A stretch of DNA of 64,000 nt from Alphaproteobacteria bacterium. Lineage in GTDB: Bacteria; Pseudomonadota; Alphaproteobacteria; JAEULC01. Below the pieces are notes generated by a model. It did no database searches. It had not been told where the DNA came from and saw only the letters and a program-made list of their open reading frames with translations. Where the stretch lies: contig JAKLKW010000002.1 in NCBI GenBank assembly GCA_023150455.1, forward strand, positions 22,899-86,898, written 5' to 3'. Below are positions 9,988 through 17,682 of this stretch, piece after piece (the stretch's first letter is position 1; the number at the start of each line of letters is the position of its first letter). Both the position numbers and the translations under genes were made by a program.

Positions 9988-11112
9988 TCAGGTCTTCTTG
10001 CGCAGCAGGAACTCGCGGCCGACCTTGACGCGCGGCGTGTGGTCGTACTCGACGATGTCGGCCGTGGCATAGGTCTCGGACCATTTCTCCGGCAGGTAGG
10101 AACCGGTGCCGATGATGTCGACCGGCGCGCGGGCGATCGCCATGACCCGGCACTTGGCCGGGTTGAACCCGGACGAGGCCACCAGCTTCACCTTGTCGAA
10201 GCCGGCGGCATCGAGCGCCTCGCGCAGGTGCCAGATCGCCGCCGCCGACACGCCTGTGCCGACCAGGTAGCGCAGGTCCTGCTCCGAGCGGTAGCCGCGG
10301 ATCGCCTCGGGCACGTTGCGCTCGAGCACGGCATAGGAGCCCGGCGGGTCGAGGCCTTCGACGAAACGCCCGCCCGGCGTGTCGAGCCTGACGCCGAGCC
10401 GCCCGTCGGCGGCGAGCTCGGGGAAGCGCCGGCAGACATCGAGCGCGTCGCTGAGCTCGCGCCCGAAATAGTCGACCAGCACGTAGAGCGGCTGGTCGGG
10501 GAAGACCTCGTGGAACATCTCGGCCGCGCGCACGGTCGAGCCGGCATAGCCGATCAGCGCGTGCGGCATCGTGCCGTAGCCGGACTCGCGGCCGAAGAAA
10601 TGCGCCGTCGCGTCGGTCGCGTTGCCCATGAAGCCCGCAGCGCCCACCTTCACCTGCGCCCGCTTCGAGCCAACCGAGGCGGCATAGGCCATGAGCGCGG
10701 CCATGTCCGATCCGGCGCAGTGCCGCGCGTCCATCGCGAGGAACTGCGCCTTGGGCAGGTCGACGCACATGGTGAAGGCGTTCCAGGCCGCGACGCAGGC
10801 CGGGCCCAGGAGCTGCAGGTAGATCGTCTCGAGATCCGAGAGATGATAGAGCGAGCCCGCGATGTACATGATCGGCTCGCCGGCGCCGACCCACTTGCCC
10901 TCGGGGAAGTTGAGCTCGATGTCGAAGCGGGTCTGCCGCTGCTCGGCCACCTGGCGCAGCCACTCGACCGCGAGCCGCGGCGCCGAGATCACCGGCCGGC
11001 GCATGAACACGGCGTAGGTCGCGCGCACGTCGCCGAAGCGGCCGACGATGTCCCTGGTGCGCAGGAAATACTTGTCGGTCAGCGCGGGAATGTCGTCGAT
11101 GCCCGGCCGCAT
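9988..11112 (-). CDS. Nicotinate phosphoribosyltransferase-like protein
   Basis: A 374-residue member of the nicotinate/nicotinamide phosphoribosyltransferase fold, which makes nicotinate mononucleotide from nicotinate and PRPP in NAD salvage. It opens with DIPALTDKYFLRTRDIV. FPEGKWVGAGEPIMYIAGSL, MDARHCAGSDMAALMAYAAS, LVDYFGRELSDAL and GVRLDTPGGRF are barrel strands of the family, and KLVASSGFNPAKCRVM is close to the phosphate-binding part. The ATG at 11112 is preceded by GGGGGGACAC. Only 16 bp separate it from the TPR glycosyltransferase downstream, so the two may form an operon. A divergent NAPRTase-like function cannot be excluded. Confidence 0.82.
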   Translation of the reverse strand: MRPGIDDIPALTDKYFLRTRDIVGRFGDVRATYAVFMRRPVISAPRLAVEWLRQVAEQRQTRFDIELNFPEGKWVGAGEPIMYIAGSLYHLSDLETIYLQLLGPACVAAWNAFTMCVDLPKAQFLAMDARHCAGSDMAALMAYAASVGSKRAQVKVGAAGFMGNATDATAHFFGRESGYGTMPHALIGYAGSTVRAAEMFHEVFPDQPLYVLVDYFGRELSDALDVCRRFPELAADGRLGVRLDTPGGRFVEGLDPPGSYAVLERNVPEAIRGYRSEQDLRYLVGTGVSAAAIWHLREALDAAGFDKVKLVASSGFNPAKCRVMAIARAPVDIIGTGSYLPEKWSETYATADIVEYDHTPRVKVGREFLLRKKT

Positions 11113-11130
11113 GTGTCCCCCCGGAGACGC

Positions 11131-11193
11131 ATCCTTCGGCAAGCTCAGCATGAGGAGAAAGAGGAACCCCGTCCTGAGCCTGTCGAAGGACGA
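11131..11193. repeat. Inverted pair of CCTGAGC..TCGAAGGA intergenic repeats
   Basis: ATCCTTCGGCAAGCTCAGC at about 11130-11148 and GTCCTGAGCCTGTCGAAGGA at about 11171-11190 are imperfect inverted copies about 20 bp apart, able to form a cruciform or RNA hairpin between two minus-strand genes. A similar inverted pair occurs at 47067-47132, and single halves lie near 2037 and 28896. This is a dispersed REP-like element common in alphaproteobacterial intergenic DNA. Confidence 0.65.
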
Positions 11194-11203
11194 GCCCTCA
11201 CCG

Positions 11204-12589
11204 CTACTCCCCCGCCGCCACCGCCAGGCGCCGCTCGGCGCCGCGCGCGCGCTTCAGCTCCCCGGCGATGGTGAAGGCCAGCTCCAGCGCCTGGCTCGCG
11301 TTCAGCCGCGGGTCGCAATGCGTGTGGTAGCGGTCCTTCAGGGTCTCGTCGGTGATCGCCTGGGCGCCGCCGATGCACTCGGTCACGTCCTGGCCGGTCA
11401 TCTCGAAATGCACGCCGCCGGCATGCGTGCCTTCCGCGGCATGGACCCCGAAGAATCCGCGCACCTCGGCAAGGATGCGGTTGACGGCGCGGGTCTTGAA
11501 GCCGGTCGGCGAGGTGACCGTGTTGCCGTGCATCGGGTCGCAGGCCCACACGACCGCGCGGCCCTCGCGCTTGACCGCGCGCACCAGCGCCGGCAGGCGC
11601 TTCTCGACCTCGTCGGCGCCCATCCGGCTGATGAGCGTCAGCCGGCCGGGGATCTCGTCCGGGTTCAGCGCGTCGATCAGCCGGATCAGCTCGTCCGGCG
11701 TGGTCGAGGGCCCGACCTTCATGCCGATCGGGTTCTTGACGCCGCGCATGAACTCGACATGCGCGCCGTCGAGCTGGCGCGTGCGGTCGCCGATCCACAG
11801 CATGTGCGCCGAGCAGTCGTACCAGTCGCCGGTCAGGCTGTCGCGCCGCGTCAGCGCCTCCTCGTACCAGAGCAGCAGCGCCTCGTGCGAGGTGTAGAAC
11901 GAGGTCTCGCGGATCTGCGGCGAGGATTCGCCGGTCAGGCCGCAGGCCTCCATGAAGGCGAGCGCTTCGTCGAGCCGGTCCGCCAGCTCGCGGTATCGCT
12001 CGCCCTGGGGGCTGCCGGACACGAAATCCAGGTTCCAGCGATGCACCTTGTGCAGGTCGGCGAAGCCGCCCTGGGCGAAGGCGCGGATCAGGTTCAAGGT
12101 CGCGGCCGACTGGTTGTAGGCGCGGATCAGGCGCTGCGGGTCGGGCCTGCGCGCCTCGGGCGTGAACTCGATGCCGTTGACGATGTCGCCGCGGTAGGAC
12201 GGCAGCGTCTGGCCGCCCTGCGTCTCGGTCGGGGCCGAGCGCGGCTTGGCGAACTGGCCGGCGAGCCTTCCGACCTTCACCACCGGGCAGGCGGCGCCGA
12301 AGGTCAGCACCACCGCCATCTGCAGCAGCACCTTGAACGTGTCGCGGATGTTGTTGGCGCGGAACTCGGCGAAGCTCTCGGCGCAGTCGCCGCCCTGCAG
12401 CAGGAAGGCCTTGCCCTCGGCCACGCGGCCGAGCGACTTCATCAGGTCGCGCGCCTCGCCGGCGAACACCAGCGGCGGGAAGATGGCAAGCTGCTGCTCG
12501 GCCTCGGCGAGCGCCTCGGCGTCGGGGTAGTCCGGCACCTGCCGGACCGGCTGCTGCCGCCAGCTATCGGGCGACCACGGTTGCGCCAT
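11204..12589 (-). CDS. 3-deoxy-D-arabino-heptulosonate 7-phosphate synthase, class II
   Basis: First enzyme of the shikimate pathway, condensing phosphoenolpyruvate with erythrose 4-phosphate. The 461-residue length and sequence match the class II (plant/AroH-type) family: [35 protein letters not shown] with the metal-ligand cysteine, [45 protein letters not shown], and a C-terminal [17 protein letters not shown] with further metal ligands. The ATG at 12589 gives [11 protein letters not shown], the usual tryptophan-rich start. The gene appears complete and monocistronic, flanked by an intergenic repeat downstream and glutathione reductase 86 bp upstream. Confidence 0.96.
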   Translation of the reverse strand: MAQPWSPDSWRQQPVRQVPDYPDAEALAEAEQQLAIFPPLVFAGEARDLMKSLGRVAEGKAFLLQGGDCAESFAEFRANNIRDTFKVLLQMAVVLTFGAACPVVKVGRLAGQFAKPRSAPTETQGGQTLPSYRGDIVNGIEFTPEARRPDPQRLIRAYNQSAATLNLIRAFAQGGFADLHKVHRWNLDFVSGSPQGERYRELADRLDEALAFMEACGLTGESSPQIRETSFYTSHEALLLWYEEALTRRDSLTGDWYDCSAHMLWIGDRTRQLDGAHVEFMRGVKNPIGMKVGPSTTPDELIRLIDALNPDEIPGRLTLISRMGADEVEKRLPALVRAVKREGRAVVWACDPMHGNTVTSPTGFKTRAVNRILAEVRGFFGVHAAEGTHAGGVHFEMTGQDVTECIGGAQAITDETLKDRYHTHCDPRLNASQALELAFTIAGELKRARGAERRLAVAAGE

Positions 12590-12675
12590 GACACGAACTC
12601 CAGGAGCCCCGCGCTTCCCGGCGGGGCAAGGGACCATGCTAATACGCGGAAATTTGCCGAAATTCCAGCGTGTTG

Positions 12676-14058
12676 CTACTCCGCGGCCTCGGCCTCCACA
12701 TCGGGGACCTTCTGGCGCAGCGTGACGAACTCCTCGGCCGCGGTCGGGTGGATGCCGATGGTGCGGTCGAACGCCGCCTTGGTCAGGCCCGCCTTCACGG
12801 CGATGGCGATGCCCTGGATGATCTCGGGCGCGTCCTGCCCGACCATGTGCGCGCCGAGCACGCGGTCGGACGCCCGGTCGACCACCAGCTTCATCATGGT
12901 TCGCTCGTCGCGCCCGCTGATGGTGTGCTTCATCGCCTTGAAGGTCGTGCGGTAGATGTCGACCCGGAAGCCCTTCTCGCGCGCGCGCTCCTCGCTCAAG
13001 CCCGCGCTGCCGACCGGCGGCTGGCTGAACACGGCCATCGGCACGCTCTCGTGGTCGACCGGGCGCTTCAGGTTGCCGAACACCGTGTCGGCGAAGGCAT
13101 GGCCTTCCATCAGCGCGACCGGCGTCAGGTTGATGCGGTCGGTCGCGTCGCCGACGGCGAAGATCGACGGCACGGACGAGCGCGACCACTGGTCGACCTT
13201 GATCGCGCCGTTCTCGGCCATGGCCAGCCCAAGCTCCTCGAGCCCGATGCCGCGCGTGTTGGGCCTGCGGCCCGTCGCGTACATGACCGTGTCGCACTCG
13301 ACGCCCTCGTCCTCCAGGCCCGTGTCGTCGTGGAAGCGGACGACGAGCTTGCGCCCCTTCTTCTCGATCGCTACCGGCTCGCGGCCCAGGCGGATGTCGA
13401 TGCCCTTCTTCTGCATCTCGGCCTGCAGATGCGCGCGCGCATCGTGGTCGAAGCCGCGCAGGATCATCTCGCCGCGGTAGACCAGGATCACCTCGGCGCC
13501 GAGCCCGTTGAAGATGCCCGCGAACTCGACCGCGATGTAGCCGCCGCCGACGATGGCGATGCGCCTGGGCAGCTTCGGCAGGTCGAGCGCCTCGTTCGAG
13601 GTGATCGCGTACTCGCGGCCGGGAATTTCGGGGATGAACGGCCGGGATCCGGTGGAGACGAGGATGTTGCGCGCAGCGACGCGCTTGCCGCCGATCTCGA
13701 CCTCGTGGGGACCCGTCACGCGGGCGCGCCCGCGCATCAGCGCGACATGGGCGCGGTCGAGCATGCCGCCATAGGCGGCCTCGAGCCGGTCGAGCTCGGC
13801 GTTCTTGTTCCGGATCAGCTTCTTCCAGCTGTGCTTGGACTTGCCCACGGTCCAGCCGTAGCCGCGCGCGTCCTCGAAGTCCTCGGCGAAATGCGCGGCG
13901 TAGACCAGGAACTTCTTCGGCACGCAGCCGCGCATGACGCAGGTGCCGCCGACGCGGCTTTCCTCGGCCAGCGCCACCTTGGCGCCATGGCCGCCGGCGA
14001 TGCGCGCCGCACGCACGCCGCCGGAACCGGCGCCGATGACGAAGAGATCGTAGTCCAT
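12676..14058 (-). CDS. gor: Glutathione-disulfide reductase
   Basis: FAD-dependent pyridine nucleotide disulfide oxidoreductase of 460 residues that reduces oxidised glutathione with NADPH. The FAD-binding [20 protein letters not shown] is at residues 8-27 and the redox-active disulfide is Cys40-Cys45 in [13 protein letters not shown]. The second dinucleotide-binding motif is [17 protein letters not shown]. The C-terminal interface domain ends with the [15 protein letters not shown] segment, whose HPT..E supplies the acid-base pair of this family. It is intact and stands alone, with the succinate-semialdehyde dehydrogenase gene 82 bp upstream on the same strand. Confidence 0.96.
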   Translation of the reverse strand: MDYDLFVIGAGSGGVRAARIAGGHGAKVALAEESRVGGTCVMRGCVPKKFLVYAAHFAEDFEDARGYGWTVGKSKHSWKKLIRNKNAELDRLEAAYGGMLDRAHVALMRGRARVTGPHEVEIGGKRVAARNILVSTGSRPFIPEIPGREYAITSNEALDLPKLPRRIAIVGGGYIAVEFAGIFNGLGAEVILVYRGEMILRGFDHDARAHLQAEMQKKGIDIRLGREPVAIEKKGRKLVVRFHDDTGLEDEGVECDTVMYATGRRPNTRGIGLEELGLAMAENGAIKVDQWSRSSVPSIFAVGDATDRINLTPVALMEGHAFADTVFGNLKRPVDHESVPMAVFSQPPVGSAGLSEERAREKGFRVDIYRTTFKAMKHTISGRDERTMMKLVVDRASDRVLGAHMVGQDAPEIIQGIAIAVKAGLTKAAFDRTIGIHPTAAEEFVTLRQKVPDVEAEAAE

Positions 14059-14140
14059 GAGGCCCTCAGCTCTCAGCCGTCAGCCAAAGATAGAGCCTCT
14101 GGCCGACCGCTGAAAGCTGAATGCTGACGGTTCTATCGGG

Positions 14141-15631
14141 TCAGCGGTCGATCCCGCCCATGCACAGGTACTTGATCTCGACGAAGTCGTCGATGCCGTA
14201 CTTCGAGCCCTCGCGGCCGAGGCCCGACTCCTTCATGCCGCCGAACGGCGCCACCTCGGTCGAGATGATGCCGGTGTTGATGCCGACGATGCCGTACTCG
14301 ACGCTCTCGGCCACGCGCCAGATGCGGCCGATGTCGCGGCTGTAGAAATAGGCGGCGAGGCCGAACTCGGTGTCGTTGGCCAGCCGCACGGCGTCCTTCT
14401 CCTCCTTGAAGCGGAACACGGGCGCCAGCGGCCCGAAGGTCTCCTCGCGCGCGACGGCCATCTGCGGGTTCACGTTCGCCAGCACCGTCGGCTCGAAGAA
14501 CGTGCCGCCGAGCGAATGGCGCTTGCCGCCGGTCACGATCTTGGCGCCCTTCTTCGTCGCGTCGGCGATGTGCTCCTCGACCTTCTCGACCGCCTTCATG
14601 TCGATCAGCGGTCCCTGCGTCACGCCCGACTCCAGGCCATTGCCGACCTTGAGCTGCTTCACGGCGCCGACCAGCTTGTCGACGAACTTGTCGTACACGC
14701 CGTCCTGCACCAGGAGGCGGTTGGCGCACACGCAGGTCTGGCCGGTGTTGCGGTATTTCGAGGCCATGGCGCCTTCGACCGCCTGGTCGAGGTCGGCGTC
14801 GTCGAACACGATGAAGGGGGCGTTGCCGCCGAGCTCGAGGCCCATCTTCTTCACCGTGCCGGCGCATTGCTGCATCAGCTTCTTGCCGATCTCGGTCGAG
14901 CCGGTGAAGGTGAGCTTGCGCACGATCGGGTTCGAGGTCATCTCGCCGCCGATCTCGGATGCGCTGCCGGTGACCACGTTGAACACGCCCTTCGGCACGC
15001 CGGCGCGCTCGGCGAGCTCGGCCATGGCGAGCGCCGAATAGGGCGTCTGCGTCGCCGGCTTGCACACGAAGGTACAGCCCGCCGCCAGCGCCGGGCCCGC
15101 CTTGCGCGTGATCATCGCCGCCGGAAAGTTCCACGGCGTGATCGCCGCCACGACGCCGATCGGCTCCTTGATCACGACGATGCGCTTGTCGGACTGGTGC
15201 TGCGGGATCACGTCGCCGTAGACGCGCTTGCCCTCCTCGGCGAACCACTCGATGAACGAGGCGGCATAGGCGACCTCGCCCTTGGCCTCGGCCAGCGGCT
15301 TGCCCTGCTCCGAGGTCATCAGCACCGCCAAATCCTCGGTGTTGGCGAGCATCAGCTCGAACCACTTGCGCAGGATCGCCGCCCGCTCCTTCGCGGTCTT
15401 GGCCTTCCACGGGCCCCAGGCCTTGTTGGCGGCCTCGATCGCGCGCCTTGTCTCCCCGGCGCCCATGCGCGGCACGGTGCCGAGGATCTGGCCGGTCGCC
15501 GGGTTGTTCACGGCCACCGCGGCGCCGCCGTCGGCGTCGACCCATTTGCCGTCGATGTATCCCTGCTGGCGGAACAGCTTCATGTCCTTGAGGGTCGGGG
15601 GTGCGGTCTCCGGATCGTCCTTGGGTGCCAT
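14141..15631 (-). CDS. gabD: Succinate-semialdehyde dehydrogenase (NAD(P)+)
   Basis: Aldehyde dehydrogenase of 496 residues, closest in features to GabD-type succinate-semialdehyde dehydrogenases that finish GABA degradation. The cofactor-binding ITPWNFPAAMITRKAGPALAAG, the catalytic glutamate in LELGGNAPFIVFDDAD and the nucleophile in GNTGQTCVCANR are all present. The C-terminal PFGGMKESGLGREGSKYGID is characteristic of the GabD clade. The ATG at 15631 is preceded by CCGGGAGAACGCG; an upstream in-frame ATG lacks such a site. No GABA transaminase is adjacent, so the physiological substrate is inferred from family only. Confidence 0.9.
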   Translation of the reverse strand: MAPKDDPETAPPTLKDMKLFRQQGYIDGKWVDADGGAAVAVNNPATGQILGTVPRMGAGETRRAIEAANKAWGPWKAKTAKERAAILRKWFELMLANTEDLAVLMTSEQGKPLAEAKGEVAYAASFIEWFAEEGKRVYGDVIPQHQSDKRIVVIKEPIGVVAAITPWNFPAAMITRKAGPALAAGCTFVCKPATQTPYSALAMAELAERAGVPKGVFNVVTGSASEIGGEMTSNPIVRKLTFTGSTEIGKKLMQQCAGTVKKMGLELGGNAPFIVFDDADLDQAVEGAMASKYRNTGQTCVCANRLLVQDGVYDKFVDKLVGAVKQLKVGNGLESGVTQGPLIDMKAVEKVEEHIADATKKGAKIVTGGKRHSLGGTFFEPTVLANVNPQMAVAREETFGPLAPVFRFKEEKDAVRLANDTEFGLAAYFYSRDIGRIWRVAESVEYGIVGINTGIISTEVAPFGGMKESGLGREGSKYGIDDFVEIKYLCMGGIDR

Positions 15632-15764
15632 GGTCGCGTTCTCCCGGGTTCGGATGCTCGAAATCTGGCTGGTTGCCGGCATCATAGTCCCGCCCGCGTC
15701 CCGTGTTAACCGTCCGGCGGAACTCTGCTATGGATAGCGCGCTATGCCGAAAGGAGCCGTGACC

Positions 15765-16271
15765 ATGCTGCGCACCCTGATGGTGGCGCTCGGCCTGCTG
15801 TTCGCCGCGTTCGCGCCGGGGGCCCGCGACGCCGGGGCGATCACGGACAACGAGGAGCGCACGCCGATCACCGACCGCGCCGAGCTCACGCGCCTGTTCG
15901 TCGACCGGACCTTCTACGGGCGCTACGCCGACAACAGCAAGTTCATCGAGTACTACGCGCCGGACGGGCGGGCCGGCTACTTCGACGGCTGCCCGCATTC
16001 CGGGCGCTGGTGGGTCGCCGAGTCCGGCGGCGAGGCAGTCGTGTGCTTCGTCTACCCGACCATGGCGCCGCCGGGCCCGCACTGCTTCGACGTGTTCCGC
16101 GCCGCGACCAGAAACGGCGGCCGCCTCGAGTTCCTGCTCGACGGCAGCGACGCGTCCTGGCCGGCGCACGCCTGGACGCGCGCGATCCGGCCGGGCAATC
16201 CCGAGCAATTGTCGCTGACCGCCAGCGGCTGCCAGATCGGTCAATCCGTCCGCGAGGAGGACCAGGGATGA
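15765..16271 (+). CDS. Secreted protein of unknown function
   Basis: A 168-residue protein starting with a Sec-type signal peptide (MLRTLMVALGLLFAAFAPGA), probably cleaved near residue 25-30. The mature part begins TDNEERTPITDRAELTRLFV and has a tryptophan-rich centre (CPHSGRWWVAE) plus four cysteines that could form two disulfides in the periplasm. I do not recognise the family; the HSGRWWV..VCFVYP pattern recalls small periplasmic domains found beside oxidoreductases. The ATG at 15765 has an AAGGAG site eight bases upstream; the ATG at 15744 is less likely. Its stop overlaps the start of the next gene (ATGA), so translation of the two is coupled. Confidence 0.75.
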   Translation: MLRTLMVALGLLFAAFAPGARDAGAITDNEERTPITDRAELTRLFVDRTFYGRYADNSKFIEYYAPDGRAGYFDGCPHSGRWWVAESGGEAVVCFVYPTMAPPGPHCFDVFRAATRNGGRLEFLLDGSDASWPAHAWTRAIRPGNPEQLSLTASGCQIGQSVREEDQG

Positions 16272-17326
16272 AGAGCTACGACGTCGCCGAATGCGGCTGC
16301 CCGCTGAAGCTGTTCGAGCGGCCGACGCCGCAGCCGGCGGGCACCGAGGTGCTGCTGCGCGTGCTGGCGGCCGGCGTGTGCCATAGCGACCTGCATTTCT
16401 GGGAGGGCTCCTACGATCTCGGCGGCGGCAAGAAGCTGAAGCTGACCGACCGCGGCATGAAGCTGCCGCTGACCATGGGCCACGAGAATGTCGGCGAGGT
16501 CGTGGCGATGGGACCGGAGGCGAAAGGCGTCAAGATCGGCGACCGGCGGCTCGCCTATCCCTGGATCGGCTGCGGCCAGTGCATGGTGTGCCGGCGCGGC
16601 GAGGAGAATCTGTGCCTCAAGGCGAGCTTCCTCGGCGTGCATCGTCCGGGCGGCTATGCCGATCATCTGCTGGTGCCGCATCCGCGCTATCTCTACGAGA
16701 TCGGCGACCTGGCGCCCGAGGTCGCGGCGCCGCTCGCCTGCTCGGGCATCACGACCTACGGCGCGCTGAAGAAGCTCGGCTCGGTGCCGCAGGAGCAGCC
16801 GATCGTCATCATCGGCGCCGGCGGGCTCGGTCTCATGTGCCTGTCGCTGCTGAAGAAGATGGGCGGCAAGGGCGCCATCGTAGTCGACATCGACGCGGTC
16901 AAGCGCGAGGCGGCGAAGAAGGCCGGCGCGCTCGCCGTGGTCGACGGCCGCGCCGCCGACGCGGTGAAGCAGATCCAGGGGCACTGCCCGGACGGCGTCT
17001 GGGGCGCCGTCGACCTGGTCGGCTCGGGCGACACGGTCAAGCTCGGCACCGACTGCCTGACCAAGGGCGGCAAGCTGGTCGTGGTCGGCCTGTTCGGCGG
17101 CGAGATCACCCTGCCGACCGCCTACATCCCGATGCGCGCCATGAACATCCAGGGCTCCTATGTCGGCACGCCGGCCGAGATGAAGGAGCTGCTCGACCTC
17201 GTGCGCCGCGCCCGGCCGCCGGCGCTGCCCATCACCAAGCGCCCGCTGCCCGAGGCCTACCAGTGCCTGCAGGAGCTGAAGGAAGGCAAGCTCGTCGGCC
17301 GCGCGGTGCTGGTGCCGGCGGGGTGA
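16268..17326 (+). CDS. Zinc-dependent alcohol dehydrogenase
   Basis: A 352-residue medium-chain dehydrogenase/reductase. Catalytic zinc ligands are Cys38 in AAGVCHSDLHF and the His in TMGHENVGEV. The structural zinc is held by the four cysteines of CGQCMVCRRGEENLC. The NAD-binding motif is IVIIGAGGLGLMCLSLLKKMG, with an aspartate at the end of the next strand (VVDID) favouring NAD over NADP. It resembles secondary or aryl alcohol dehydrogenases; the substrate is unknown. It overlaps the secreted-protein gene by four bases, suggesting that the two work together. A bidirectional terminator follows seven bases after the stop. Confidence 0.92.
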   Translation: MKSYDVAECGCPLKLFERPTPQPAGTEVLLRVLAAGVCHSDLHFWEGSYDLGGGKKLKLTDRGMKLPLTMGHENVGEVVAMGPEAKGVKIGDRRLAYPWIGCGQCMVCRRGEENLCLKASFLGVHRPGGYADHLLVPHPRYLYEIGDLAPEVAAPLACSGITTYGALKKLGSVPQEQPIVIIGAGGLGLMCLSLLKKMGGKGAIVVDIDAVKREAAKKAGALAVVDGRAADAVKQIQGHCPDGVWGAVDLVGSGDTVKLGTDCLTKGGKLVVVGLFGGEITLPTAYIPMRAMNIQGSYVGTPAEMKELLDLVRRARPPALPITKRPLPEAYQCLQELKEGKLVGRAVLVPAG

Positions 17327-17329
17327 GAA

Positions 17330-17435
17330 GCAAAAGGGCGGCCGGAGCCGCCCTTGCATTTTGTGCGTCACCGGCCGAAGCCGGGACGCTTGTTAACGGA
17401 TGGACCGCGTTCTCTCGTGAGCTAACTGACAGTCT
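17330..17435 (-). ncRNA. Candidate tracrRNA of the type II-C CRISPR system
   Basis: The plus-strand segment 17401-17426 is identical over 26 bases to the reverse complement of the array repeat, so the minus-strand transcript carries an anti-repeat. Flanking bases down to 17392 pair with the rest of the repeat through a small bulge. Reading on in the minus direction, 17389-17365 forms GCGTC-CCGGC-TTCG-GCCGG-GACGC, a ten-pair stem with one bulged base and a cUUCGg tetraloop, and 17355-17334 forms a nine-pair hairpin followed by TTTT. Anti-repeat, inner hairpin and terminator hairpin are the expected tracrRNA parts. The 5' end is uncertain; a TTGACA at 17488-17483 and TTAGAT at 17460-17455 on the minus strand are possible promoter boxes, but 22 bases apart. 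Confidence 0.82.
17334..17355. terminator. Bidirectional intrinsic terminator shared by the alcohol dehydrogenase gene and the tracrRNA
   Basis: AAGGGCGGC and GCCGCCCTT form a perfect nine-base stem around a CGGA loop. On the plus strand it closes the alcohol dehydrogenase transcript. On the minus strand it is followed by TTTT and forms the last hairpin of the predicted tracrRNA. Confidence 0.8.
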
Positions 17436-17512
17436 ATTCGCTTCCGTCCGTTCAATCTAACGTTGCCCCGCAGCAAACCGACTGTCAATGGACTCCTGGG
17501 CGTCGGTCAGGC

Positions 17513-17518
17513 TACAAT
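17513..17518 (+). promoter_or_regulatory. cas9: Possible -10 box for the cas operon
   Basis: TACAAT at 17513-17518 lies 165 bp upstream of the cas9 ATG in the direction of the cas operon, in an AT-richer patch than the neighbouring DNA. No good -35 hexamer sits 17 bases upstream, so the site is tentative. The stretch between tracrRNA and cas9 also contains TGACAGTC (17427-17434) and its inverted copy GACTGTCA (17480-17487), a possible regulatory element. Confidence 0.35.
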
Positions 17519-17634
17519 TTTTGTGGAACGGATCAACGGCAGCAATCAATCACGGATGCGTATGGTACAGCCGTGCCAATTCTGGCGAAGCTCACGAAGT
17601 GCGGCGACGCAAGTATACGCCCGTGAAGCAATGA

Positions 17635-17653
17635 GGAGTTGGAAACCAGCTCC
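17635..17653 (+). other. Hairpin in the cas9 leader
   Basis: GGAGTTGG and CCAGCTCC pair over eight bases (one G-U) around an AAA loop, ending 20 bases before the cas9 ribosome-binding site (GGGGGA). It could modulate cas9 translation or be incidental. No function is demonstrated by the sequence. Confidence 0.35.
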
Positions 17654-17682
17654 CCGTTGACTCGCGCAGCTTGGGGGAAGAC

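Noticed and set aside
17392-17426. Anti-repeat as a stray CRISPR repeat or a second array
   Set aside because: Only one copy, with a divergent, bulged end, and followed on the minus strand by tracrRNA-type hairpins. A tracrRNA explains it better.
17427-17521. A plus-strand tracrRNA running to the T-rich AATTTTT near 17516
   Set aside because: No stable hairpin precedes the T run, and a plus-strand anti-repeat would need a plus-strand crRNA, which conflicts with the array's minus-strand terminator.
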